Shown here: positions 6,532 to 13,915 of the stretch, one piece after another
How positions within the stretch are numbered: position 1 is the first letter of the stretch
Layout: every line of letters begins with the position of its first letter
NCBI GenBank assembly: GCA_002499015.1
Contig: DAJY01000061.1
Span: 1,176-15,464 of the forward strand
Origin: Euryarchaeota archaeon UBA242
Lineage (GTDB): Archaea > Thermoplasmatota > Poseidoniia > Poseidoniales > Poseidoniaceae
Direction: 5' to 3'
DNA: 14,289 nt
Notes under the pieces: model-generated
What the model was told of the DNA's origin: nothing
Seen by the model: only the letters and a program-made list of their open reading frames with translations
Database searches by the model: none
Program-made: the position numbers and the translations under genes

Positions 6532-7596
6532 ATGGACCGAGTTTGGTGGGCCCGCCCCAGTGCCTTTCCATTGGCATTGTTGGTAATCTCATTGCTGATA
6601 ATCGTAGTCGGGGGTACAATCCGAATCAATGATGCGGGAGAGTCATGCCCTGATTGGCCACAATGTTTTGACACTTGGACTTTCGATGTTTCCGAACTAG
6701 AGCAACAACAATTTTGGCAAGATAATCCTGACCACGAAGATTCTCGAGGAATGGACCATCGCTATACAACATTCCAAATTTTCACCGAATGGTTCCACCG
6801 TTTACTCGTTGCGGTAGTGGCAGTACCAGTATTATTAAATTTTTTAATGGCTAATAAATTAAAGGAAAAATACGGTGATAGAACGGTAAAAGTATCCCTT
6901 CTTGCAGGTGTCTTACTCATTACGCAAGCGTTAGTAGGAGCGGTGACTGTTGTTTTCGATAATGTTGATTGGTCAGTAGCATTACATCTCTCACTGGCTT
7001 GTATTTGGGCATCAACTTTGATGTATCAATATTTATGGATGAGGATTTGTGAAGGAGCAGATTGGTCATTATTGAAGACTTCACAAGACTTTTTTCACTC
7101 TCATGCAAAAAGAATTGATTCAATGGCAGCAGCAGTATTTGTTCTTCTAATCCTTGGTGCTTGGGTTGCAAGTACTGCAGGTGGCCAATACAATCAGGGA
7201 TGTTCGGTAGGATATCCTAACGGTTGGCCAAAATGTAATGGGAACTTCTTACCCTCAATCGATGGACCAGGGGTAATGATTCAAATGATTCACCGTATTG
7301 GGGCATTAATCGTTGGAATCTTACTGATATTATCCACTGCAAAAATCACAGAAAGTGTTAGGCAAGATAAGAACGCATCTGGATTCAAAATATTCGCATC
7401 CATAACAACCGGATTCTGGGGTTTAAATCTCTTGGTCGGTGCCTCATATATCATTTTAGCACAATTAGATGAATTCCCCGAATGGCTTTCACTGGTTCAT
7501 TTAGTGGTTGGAGTGGGTAGCGTTTTAATCGCAATTTGCGCAAGTATCTTGGTTCGCTTTAGTAAACAACTTTCAATAGATTCATCGGAGGAATGA
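6532..7596 (+). CDS. ctaA: Heme A synthase (CtaA/COX15 family)
   Basis: Integral membrane monooxygenase converting heme O to heme A for cytochrome c oxidase. The 354-residue product has about eight membrane helices in two homologous halves. Four conserved His that bind the hemes are visible: H89 (WFHRLLVAVV), H152 (ALHLSLACIW), H254 (MIHRIGALIV) and H323 (LVHLVVGVG). Each half has an extracytoplasmic Cys pair, C39/C45 in ESCPDWPQCF and C224/C235 in GCSVGYPNGWPKC, as in the Cys-pair containing CtaA group. The open frame continues upstream to 6370, but those codons overlap the divergent gene and have no family match. ATG 6532 starts the protein just before the first helix. The stop is 2 nt from the ctaB start, so the two are cotranscribed. 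Confidence 0.93.
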   Translation: MDRVWWARPSAFPLALLVISLLIIVVGGTIRINDAGESCPDWPQCFDTWTFDVSELEQQQFWQDNPDHEDSRGMDHRYTTFQIFTEWFHRLLVAVVAVPVLLNFLMANKLKEKYGDRTVKVSLLAGVLLITQALVGAVTVVFDNVDWSVALHLSLACIWASTLMYQYLWMRICEGADWSLLKTSQDFFHSHAKRIDSMAAAVFVLLILGAWVASTAGGQYNQGCSVGYPNGWPKCNGNFLPSIDGPGVMIQMIHRIGALIVGILLILSTAKITESVRQDKNASGFKIFASITTGFWGLNLLVGASYIILAQLDEFPEWLSLVHLVVGVGSVLIAICASILVRFSKQLSIDSSEE

Positions 7597-7598
7597 GT

Positions 7599-8612
7599 AT
7601 GGGTGAAGAAATCAATCAATCAATCCCTCATCCAGGAATGTTAAATGTATTTCTTCAATTAATGAAATTGAGAGTAATTGTATTACTGCAGGTAACAGCT
7701 GTTTGTGCAATTTTAGTTCACGACTTATTAGCCCGCCATGACTTGTTGAGCATAGATCGAACCTGGATGGATACAGTTCAAACAATTATCATTACCGTGG
7801 TTGCAGGAACTCTCTCTGCTGGTGGCTCTAATTCCATCAACATGTGGTATGATGCTGACATTGACCCAAAAATGAAAAGAACTCAAAACCGGCCAGTTCC
7901 ACTAGGTCATATCTCTGCAAGAGGTGCGCTAATCTTTGGAGTCATAATTGCAGTCTTAGGTTCATCACTATTCTTCTTAGTTCATTGGAAGGCAGCATTT
8001 TGGTCATTTTTCTCTGTTGCTTTTTATGTATTCATTTATTCAATGCTGCTAAAACGTAGAACTCCGCAAAACATCGTTATCGGTGGTGCTGCAGGAGCAA
8101 CACCTCCAGTCATTGGCTGGGCTGCAGCGGCTGCTGGTTCAATAGAGTCAAGCAATCCTTTTGATTTGGGTTCTCCAATTCCATGGATGCTATTCATGTT
8201 GATTTTCTTGTGGACGCCTCCTCATTTTTGGGCTTTAGCACTTTACCGTTCAGGTGAATATGCTAAGGCAAATGTTCCGATGATGAATGAAGTAAAAGGT
8301 CCAAAACGCACAGTGGCAGAATCTAAAGTGTACTGTGTGCTATTGTTGTTATTAGGTGCTGTGCCACTATTTTGGCCCGAATCAGGCCTTCCATTGCTAT
8401 GGTCAATTTTCGCTACAGGTCTTACCATATGGTATGCGAAATCAGTTTGGAGCATAGATCCACTGGAAGACTTTGATGAAAATGGTCGGATGCCAAAAGC
8501 AGCAAAGTCATTCTTCCGTTCATTGTATTATTTGGGTTGGATGTTCCTTGTTCTAGTAGTCGTTTGCGCCATCCCTCCTGCGTGGCTAGGCTCCCTTGGC
8601 CCATTGGTTTGA
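7599..8612 (+). CDS. ctaB: Protoheme IX farnesyltransferase (heme O synthase, CtaB/COX10)
   Basis: UbiA-family membrane prenyltransferase that attaches farnesyl to heme B to make heme O, the substrate of CtaA. The 337-residue product shows the prenyl-diphosphate/Mg site N81-MWY-D85-ADI-D89, followed by KRTQNRPVP. The CtaB signatures KRRTPQNIVIGGAAGATPPV (about 152-171) and LWTPPHFWALALYR follow, with about nine membrane helices. An ATG at 7593 overlaps the ctaA stop as ATGA, but GGAGG at 7587-7591 lies 1 nt from it and 7 nt from ATG 7599, so 7599 is the better start. The strong ribosome site and 2-nt gap point to translation within the ctaA message. Heme O could also be used directly if the organism has an o-type oxidase. 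Confidence 0.95.
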   Translation: MGEEINQSIPHPGMLNVFLQLMKLRVIVLLQVTAVCAILVHDLLARHDLLSIDRTWMDTVQTIIITVVAGTLSAGGSNSINMWYDADIDPKMKRTQNRPVPLGHISARGALIFGVIIAVLGSSLFFLVHWKAAFWSFFSVAFYVFIYSMLLKRRTPQNIVIGGAAGATPPVIGWAAAAAGSIESSNPFDLGSPIPWMLFMLIFLWTPPHFWALALYRSGEYAKANVPMMNEVKGPKRTVAESKVYCVLLLLLGAVPLFWPESGLPLLWSIFATGLTIWYAKSVWSIDPLEDFDENGRMPKAAKSFFRSLYYLGWMFLVLVVVCAIPPAWLGSLGPLV

Positions 8613-8659
8613 AAACGTGGTACTGCAAACACATTTACCATTGTTAATTAGATGATGTT

Positions 8660-8684
8660 GAACCGTCATCTTGATGACGGGTTC
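8660..8684 (+). other. Imperfect hairpin between ctaB and tRNA-Ser
   Basis: GAACCGTCAT (8660-8669) can pair with ATGACGGGTTC (8674-8684) around a CTTG loop, giving ten base pairs with one bulged G. It is not followed by a T-run, so it is not a bacterial-style terminator. It lies 48 bp after the ctaB stop and 20 bp before the tRNA, and could protect the ctaAB 3' end or mark a processing site. The fold is seen and the role is unknown. Confidence 0.4.
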
Positions 8685-8704
8685 ACTGGTGGCCGCAACT
8701 ACAA

Positions 8705-8791
8705 GCGGTGATCGCATAGCCTGGCCATTGCGCTGGATTGCTAATCCAGTGGGCTCGTCTCACGGGAGTTCAAATCTCCCTCACCGCGCCA
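8705..8791 (+). tRNA. tRNA-Ser (anticodon GCU)
   Basis: An 87-nt class II tRNA. The acceptor stem GCGGTGA (8705-8711) pairs fully with TCACCGC (8781-8787), followed by discriminator G (8788) and an encoded CCA (8789-8791). The anticodon stem CTGGA/TCCAG closes the loop TTGCTAA, placing GCT at 8740-8742, which reads AGU/AGC Ser codons. The long variable arm (TGGG pairing with CTCA around a CTCGT loop) is diagnostic of Ser/Leu-type tRNAs. The T arm is GGGAG-TTCAAAT-CTCCC. No intron was seen. A T-rich tract follows directly. Confidence 0.96.
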
Positions 8792-8804
8792 TTTCTTTTT
8801 TAGT
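8792..8804 (+). terminator. T-rich terminator after tRNA-Ser
   Basis: The tRNA CCA end is followed at once by TTTCTTTTTT (8792-8801), a typical archaeal T-tract terminator. It lies in the 13-bp gap before the convergent surface-protein gene. Confidence 0.55.
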
Positions 8805-11774
8805 TCAGTAAAAGAAATCTTCAAAATCTTCGTCACTAATTGCTGACTTGCGACGGCTCCTAGCAGCAATAACACGCTTCAATCTCTTTCTCTTCTTTAT
8901 TATAAGTGGGACTAAAATGATACTTAAGAATAGAATCATAATGAATGTTCCACCGGAATACAGGAAGATCTCCTTTTGCATTGAATCTTGCAAATCACCT
9001 AGCCATGGTACTCCGAGAGGAGGTTCTTCTGGTACTGGCGGAACAGGGATGATATGTTGGTTATAGTCCCACCATAGGTCTTCGATATTGACTCTATTGA
9101 CATTACTAGATGGATAGGATGCCAGAGTGTTTTCATTTCCGACCCAATCAATAGGTGCAAGGATGTAATAGTATGTTCTGTAAGGTCTTATCCCATCGAT
9201 TTCGCTTCCACTTTGATTGAAGTATCCAGTTTCACCAGGGGTTGATTGGATGTCGGTAGAAATTGGTGTGATAAATCTCAAGTCTATATCGGTCGGTCGT
9301 GACTCAACTCTGTATAAGTTCCAAGAAATTGGTCCACTTAATTCATCATCAGGCCATGTCCAAGTTAAATTTACTTCATAGCACATATTCCAATCTCTGG
9401 AAATATCATAACAATCACTTGAGTTGGTAAAATCATAATTGGAAACGAAATTGGAAATTGTGGCAGATGGTGGAATCGCATCACCACAAATCAGCCCAGG
9501 AATGCCATCTGCATTAGTGGTAATACTGGCTTTCAGATAATCTGGATTTCCTGCTCTATCAGCAGGCATTATTGCATACGATGCGCAGTCTCCGGTTTGC
9601 AACTTAACAGGGTCAATCCAATTGTCTGTAGCGGTTGTGACAGTGGCAACCTTTGATCCAAGGGTTAGTTCTTCCCAAACTAATGGATTTATTCCACTAT
9701 CAGGGTCTGGGAAATAAGTTGAACTCGATTCCCCACCAACGATTTTGTATATTTGCCAGCCTCCCAAATATGGATTTGACAAATCACCTGAAATCGACCA
9801 ATTTAATTTGATTTGACCGTCTTTGAGGAGGGTATTGTCAACATCGCCCAAAGAAACATTTGCTTCAGGTAAAACCCCCACGATTAGAATCGCCCCGTTA
9901 GACTTCATGCTCACAGTAAATGTACCATCTCCATTATTTGTTAATTCATTAGGAGATTCAATAAATGACCAAATATTATCGTGAATGGAATCAATTTGGC
10001 GGACATCGACAGTTGATATATTGATATTAGATGGTAATAGGGCACTCATGTTGAGTGTAAACTCCATCGACTCCATTCCAACATCTGCAGAACCATCCGC
10101 CAGTGACAAGATATCAAACGACATTAACAACAACGGTTCTTGGCCAGAGCCAACTCCATAATTAGTGCCAAGTTTAGGTAGAATTGTTTCTGTTTCTAGA
10201 TATGCTTCAGAACGTGTGATAGCACTTCCTGTGTAATATGGTTCATTACTGATGTCAATATGATCGAATATTGTGATATATTCATGTACAGAATCAACAG
10301 TTCCGAAGTCATCTATTACCCTAAGTGTAATCGTATGGTCACCTAATCCCAAAGTACTTCCACTGATGTTTAGAATCTGACCGTATCCTAAGTTAATAAT
10401 TCCAGAGACCCACCACGAATAATTTAACGGTCCAGCAGCAGTAACTCCTGTTTTTCCTACCATCTCAATATCGTCGCCAGTATTGTATTTTCCATTGAAA
10501 TTTTTTTGCTGTATTTCAGCTCTAATTTCTCCTGCAAGAATATCGGCCTGTTCACTGATTATATTATCTGAAGTTTTAGCGTCTTGGCCGCTAAGATATG
10601 TATTAGGTGCAGAAAGTTTTAGGATTCGGTTATCTCCTGTTACGGTAATATTGAATTTACAAACCTGACGTTGAGTCGGTCTTAGAGATATTACTTGACA
10701 TTGTTCTTCCATTTTTAATTCACTACCTAAGTCAAACACTTCAAACAATACAAAGAAGTTTCCAACCGTCTTGTTACCTAGATTAATTACCTCTGAAAAA
10801 ACCATTTGATTTCCGAAATAATAATTTTCCGAACTTGAGTCATGTGCTGGATACATCAACATCACTGCAACATCAATGGTATCGTCAATAATGATGGGTG
10901 TAGAAGTAATGTCGTTGAAATCATTTAGATCGTTATAAGGAGTTCCAGTACTGTTATACAAGCCCCATTTTAGGATATATGTTCCTGTAAATGGATAATT
11001 AAAGACAGGCATTTGGTGGCCAAATGCCATAACTACACCCCAAGAGTTCAATCCAGAGTTGTACGAGTATGACTCATCGAGCATAACAGTTTCACCCTGA
11101 TCCCATAGCTGCCATCCAATGGTTGCATTGAAGTTACATGAACCACAACTATTGACCGTTCCTTTAGCCTTTAGTGTATAATTTGTGTTTGAATTTAGTA
11201 TTTTTTGGCCATCGTAAATTGCAAGACCTTCAATGTCATCATATGGTTTCCATGAGTCATCTACGCTCAAATCAACAAATGATTGTGATACATTAAAATT
11301 ATATTTCAATAAATCATTACTAGGAACTTGGTCGGTTAAATCAAAGGAATACACTACAGTTACAATTCCTTCTGCACCGGCTGGTGGGATCCAAGTATTT
11401 GCTGAAGAGATATTGGAGTATTGTCCTTGAGCAATATTTGTTAGGGTGAACTGACCTCTTGACTCATAGTTTGATTTACATACTGGTCCATCAAAATCAC
11501 CCAAACAAACATGCCAACGCATTAATCTATCTAATCCTGCAAAACCCAAACCTTGATTTTTAATTTGAGCGGTGAATGTAAATGTGTCAAATGATGAAGC
11601 CCAATTATCTTGAGATGGTGAAATGCCATCATTAATTGCAAGATCACCAGATTCCGAAGCACTAACTCCAGGTAGAGCAGTGAGGCTTCCTAGAGAAGAA
11701 ATAAGGAGTAAAAACACAAGGAACAAACTGCTACCTTTGGCCCTGTATTGATTTGACACGCGCTGCGACATCAT
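8805..11774 (-). CDS. Large secreted surface protein with PKD/Fn3-like domains and C-terminal membrane anchor
   Basis: A 989-residue exported protein. It has a signal peptide (hydrophobic about 15-33, likely cleavage near VSASES) and an extracellular part made of beta-sandwich modules. The first half (about 45-400) has repeated CARDB-like segments. A PKD-like module lies at about 430-503 (NYSWWVSG, LGLGDHTITLRVIDDFGTVDS), and fibronectin III-like modules at about 640-755 and 775-895 (IKLNWSISGD, GWQIYK, LTWTWPDDELSGPISWNLYR, RTYYYILAPIDWVGNE). A Pro-rich linker (909-921), one membrane helix (about 938-960) and a Lys/Arg-rich tail ending in DEDFEDFFY follow. Many Asn-X-Ser/Thr sequons suggest N-glycosylation. 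Paired Cys in CGSC, SDCYD and NMCYE may form disulfides. The function is unknown; adhesion, an S-layer-type coat or substrate binding are possibilities. No catalytic motif was recognised. The domain boundaries are my estimates by eye. Confidence 0.82.
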   Translation of the reverse strand: MMSQRVSNQYRAKGSSLFLVFLLLISSLGSLTALPGVSASESGDLAINDGISPSQDNWASSFDTFTFTAQIKNQGLGFAGLDRLMRWHVCLGDFDGPVCKSNYESRGQFTLTNIAQGQYSNISSANTWIPPAGAEGIVTVVYSFDLTDQVPSNDLLKYNFNVSQSFVDLSVDDSWKPYDDIEGLAIYDGQKILNSNTNYTLKAKGTVNSCGSCNFNATIGWQLWDQGETVMLDESYSYNSGLNSWGVVMAFGHQMPVFNYPFTGTYILKWGLYNSTGTPYNDLNDFNDITSTPIIIDDTIDVAVMLMYPAHDSSSENYYFGNQMVFSEVINLGNKTVGNFFVLFEVFDLGSELKMEEQCQVISLRPTQRQVCKFNITVTGDNRILKLSAPNTYLSGQDAKTSDNIISEQADILAGEIRAEIQQKNFNGKYNTGDDIEMVGKTGVTAAGPLNYSWWVSGIINLGYGQILNISGSTLGLGDHTITLRVIDDFGTVDSVHEYITIFDHIDISNEPYYTGSAITRSEAYLETETILPKLGTNYGVGSGQEPLLLMSFDILSLADGSADVGMESMEFTLNMSALLPSNINISTVDVRQIDSIHDNIWSFIESPNELTNNGDGTFTVSMKSNGAILIVGVLPEANVSLGDVDNTLLKDGQIKLNWSISGDLSNPYLGGWQIYKIVGGESSSTYFPDPDSGINPLVWEELTLGSKVATVTTATDNWIDPVKLQTGDCASYAIMPADRAGNPDYLKASITTNADGIPGLICGDAIPPSATISNFVSNYDFTNSSDCYDISRDWNMCYEVNLTWTWPDDELSGPISWNLYRVESRPTDIDLRFITPISTDIQSTPGETGYFNQSGSEIDGIRPYRTYYYILAPIDWVGNENTLASYPSSNVNRVNIEDLWWDYNQHIIPVPPVPEEPPLGVPWLGDLQDSMQKEIFLYSGGTFIMILFLSIILVPLIIKKRKRLKRVIAARSRRKSAISDEDFEDFFY

Positions 11775-11953
11775 CCAATGGCTTGCAAGGGGGATTCAAA
11801 GAGTCATCGCCCACGAAGGTGTATGTGGTGGTGATAAATGCACTTTTGCTGCCAGCCGAAATAACCTCGGTCGATTTAAAGATTTGAATTTACATTGCCA
11901 ACGATGTTGAAATATGCGGCAACCTCTTCAATCGTCAAACAACACCCCGTAAT
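11775..11953. promoter_or_regulatory. Divergent promoter region between two surface-protein genes
   Basis: This 179-bp gap separates the starts of the 989-residue surface protein (minus) and the lamin-tail protein (plus). Nearest the minus start, TTTGAATC (read on that strand, about 11793-11800) lies about 20 nt upstream of ATG 11774. Nearest the plus start, TTCAATCG (11927-11934) lies 19 nt upstream of ATG 11954. GATTTAAAG and GATTTGAATT (11873-11890) form a further A+T-rich core. No ribosome-binding matches precede either ATG. No RNA gene or longer ORF was seen. Confidence 0.35.
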
Positions 11954-13030
11954 ATGCAGGGAACCGTTTACTCTCACCCAGAGAGAGAAGATGGCGCGAT
12001 TACCGCTGTAATTGAATTCCTTACAGCCTTTGTATTATTCTTGATGATATTAACTGCATTTCTTTCTCTCGCACAATTAGAAATGGGCTCAAATGACCCT
12101 GCTTTAGACCGACTAGATGGTGCTGCAGTTCTTGGCATGGATCGTATTAGTTCGGATGAAGGGTGGTTCGTTCCGATTCAAAATGAAGTATTGGATTATG
12201 ATAATTCAACTGCTAACTGGCATTTGTTTTCAGCCAAACAATTAGATTCGGGAAGAGTCCAAGCGGGATTAATAGTTAATGGAAAAATAAATGAAACAAA
12301 AATAAATGCTTTGCATAATTTAAGCGAGGATGGCTTTGCCATCGGAATTGGATTGCATGATGGCTACAGTTTCCACCTCAATATTGTAGTCACTGAAAGT
12401 AGCGATGTCCAACGAATGGGCCAAGTGTTGTTTGATGGTGGCACAGAAAAGCACGGTACTCGCTCATCATCAACTTCTTACCGATACTTCTATCAAAACG
12501 ATGAAACGATTCAAATCATCCTCGAAGTACACGATGGGGGGCGCAAGAATAATCAATTACAAATCACAGAAGTCCATCCACGTCCAACGCAGTCCGGCCC
12601 AGAATGGGTTGAAATCTATAATCCGAACGACTTCGCAGTGTCTTTGTATGGGTGGTCGCTCACCCATACCTCTGGTTCTTCAGTTTCAAATCTACTCCTT
12701 AAAGAGGGAATAATAACAGGCAAGGCAACTGCAATTTTCACCGGTGATGCCTCTAGTCAAGTCTCTGGAAATGCGAGCGAAGTTATCGATTTGGGACTTG
12801 AAGGTTTTCTAGGGGTCGGTTCGATTGATATTTTAGCAAATGGTAATGGGCAGTTGGCTTTGAAATATACACAGGTCTTTGAATCACGTCCGGTGGACAT
12901 TCAGCGTATTAATTGGGGAGGTGACACAGGATTATTTTTGATAAACGGCCAATCAATTGTTTGGGATGGAACCTCAATGTTTGATTCTGCATCATGGTCA
13001 ATTTCCGATGAACCAACTCCTGGAAATTAA
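11954..13030 (+). CDS. Lamin-tail-domain surface protein with pilin-like N-terminus
   Basis: A 358-residue protein. The N-terminus has a short charged leader (EREDG), then a hydrophobic helix at about 19-41 beginning AITAVIEFLTAF. This resembles archaeal pilin or pilin-associated proteins, though the Glu sits two residues later than in a canonical type IV pilin, so processing by prepilin peptidase is uncertain. Residues 42-195 are a beta-rich region without a known motif. A lamin-tail domain (LTD, PF00932-like) spans about 200-320: LQITEVHPRP, PEWVEIYNPNDFAVSLYGW, and the closing SWSISDEPTPGN typical of LTD proteins. LTDs in prokaryotes are mostly extracellular or attached to surface enzymes; none is attached here. 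It diverges from the 989-residue surface protein and is followed by the KaiC-like gene 100 bp downstream. LTD is clear; the pilin link is tentative. Confidence 0.78.
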   Translation: MQGTVYSHPEREDGAITAVIEFLTAFVLFLMILTAFLSLAQLEMGSNDPALDRLDGAAVLGMDRISSDEGWFVPIQNEVLDYDNSTANWHLFSAKQLDSGRVQAGLIVNGKINETKINALHNLSEDGFAIGIGLHDGYSFHLNIVVTESSDVQRMGQVLFDGGTEKHGTRSSSTSYRYFYQNDETIQIILEVHDGGRKNNQLQITEVHPRPTQSGPEWVEIYNPNDFAVSLYGWSLTHTSGSSVSNLLLKEGIITGKATAIFTGDASSQVSGNASEVIDLGLEGFLGVGSIDILANGNGQLALKYTQVFESRPVDIQRINWGGDTGLFLINGQSIVWDGTSMFDSASWSISDEPTPGN

Positions 13031-13130
13031 TGTTTAAACATTTTACATTCAAATAAGTTATCAACGCACTAATCCAACTGCTTTTGGACGCACAGTTATC
13101 AACCCAAAGCGTTTCGTCGTATTTGTTCCC
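13031..13130 (+). promoter_or_regulatory. Upstream region of KaiC-like gene with direct repeat
   Basis: This 100-bp gap holds a perfect 10-bp palindrome TGTTTAAACA (13031-13040) directly after the preceding stop codon, and a TATA-like TTCAAATA (13048-13055). It also holds a 10-bp direct repeat AGTTATCAAC at 13056-13065 and 13094-13103, 38 bp apart. Transcription from the TATA-like element would place the repeat around the start site, as for an operator. The repeat is seen; binding by a regulator is a guess. Confidence 0.35.
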
Positions 13131-13913
13131 ATGCAGCCTGCAGCAGTTTACACCCGTGATAGATGCGTAACAGGCATCCATGGATTAGATGAGATTCTTC
13201 GCGGGGGGATACCATATGGTTCAACCGTACTAGCATCTGGTACCTGTGGTTCAGGAAAGACTACGCTCGCGATGGAGTTTTTGGTTAGAGGGGCACTTGC
13301 AGGCGAGGCGTGTGCGCATTTTACTGCGACCGAGCCATCCGTCAAGTTGTTAGAAAACATCCGCCAGTTCGAATTTTTCGATATGAATATGGTCGATACC
13401 GGATTGATAAATGTCTTCGACATGGATGTATTATATTCTTGGTTGGGGTTGGAAAAATCATCCTTTGATTTGGATGACGTCCACGCTCTAATCAAAGCGA
13501 TTGTCGATATTGTCAATACAATTGGAGTCACTCGTTTAGTAATTGATTCAGTTACAACACTTTGTTACAAGATTAAGTCCGAGCAACTAATTCGGGATTT
13601 CCTTTTCACATTAGGAAAGAAATTATCAACTCTAGGTTGTACAACCATACTAATTTCTGAAATTACTTCCGCTACAGAGAATGCTCATTGGTCGTCTTTC
13701 GGTGTTGAGGAAGCGATCGCTGATGGAATTGTCGTTATGGGGGACGTTGAACGAATGGGTCATCTTCTAAGATTTTTACAAGTGGTCAAGATGCGTGGAA
13801 CTTCACACTCTAGAGCAAAACATGCAATTGAATTAACACCGATTGGCGTGATGTTAACTCCGATGCTCAAATGGGGCGCTCAGGGCGATAAACAGAGTAG
13901 ATGGGGTGCTTGA
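13131..13913 (+). CDS. KaiC-like RecA-superfamily ATPase, single domain
   Basis: A 260-residue cytoplasmic ATPase of the archaeal KaiC-like group. Seen: the family N-terminus CVTGIHGLDEILRGGIPYGS (12-31), Walker A GTCGSGKTT (37-45, Lys43), FTATEP with E68 at the place of the KaiC catalytic acidic pair (here TEP rather than EE), and Walker B RLVIDS (135-140, Asp139). The later ISEITS (strand 5) and VKMRGTSHS segments match the KaiC C-terminal part. It has one domain, unlike cyanobacterial two-domain KaiC, and is close in length to ArlH (archaellum) and to stand-alone archaeal KaiC proteins. It has no membrane helix. The stop is 2 nt from the next start, and the two probably form one unit. Likely role: ATP-dependent switch in signalling or surface-structure control; the specific partner is unknown. 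Confidence 0.88.
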   Translation: MQPAAVYTRDRCVTGIHGLDEILRGGIPYGSTVLASGTCGSGKTTLAMEFLVRGALAGEACAHFTATEPSVKLLENIRQFEFFDMNMVDTGLINVFDMDVLYSWLGLEKSSFDLDDVHALIKAIVDIVNTIGVTRLVIDSVTTLCYKIKSEQLIRDFLFTLGKKLSTLGCTTILISEITSATENAHWSSFGVEEAIADGIVVMGDVERMGHLLRFLQVVKMRGTSHSRAKHAIELTPIGVMLTPMLKWGAQGDKQSRWGA

Positions 13914-13915
13914 CA

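Noticed and set aside
7593..7598. ctaB start at ATG 7593 overlapping the ctaA stop (ATGA)
   Set aside because: GGAGG at 7587-7591 leaves only 1 nt to this ATG but an ideal 7 nt to ATG 7599; the protein differs by two residues only.
8643..8704. Possible C/D box RNA upstream of the tRNA
   Set aside because: ATGATGT and TTGATGA resemble C boxes but no CTGA D box follows at the required distance, so the box set is incomplete.
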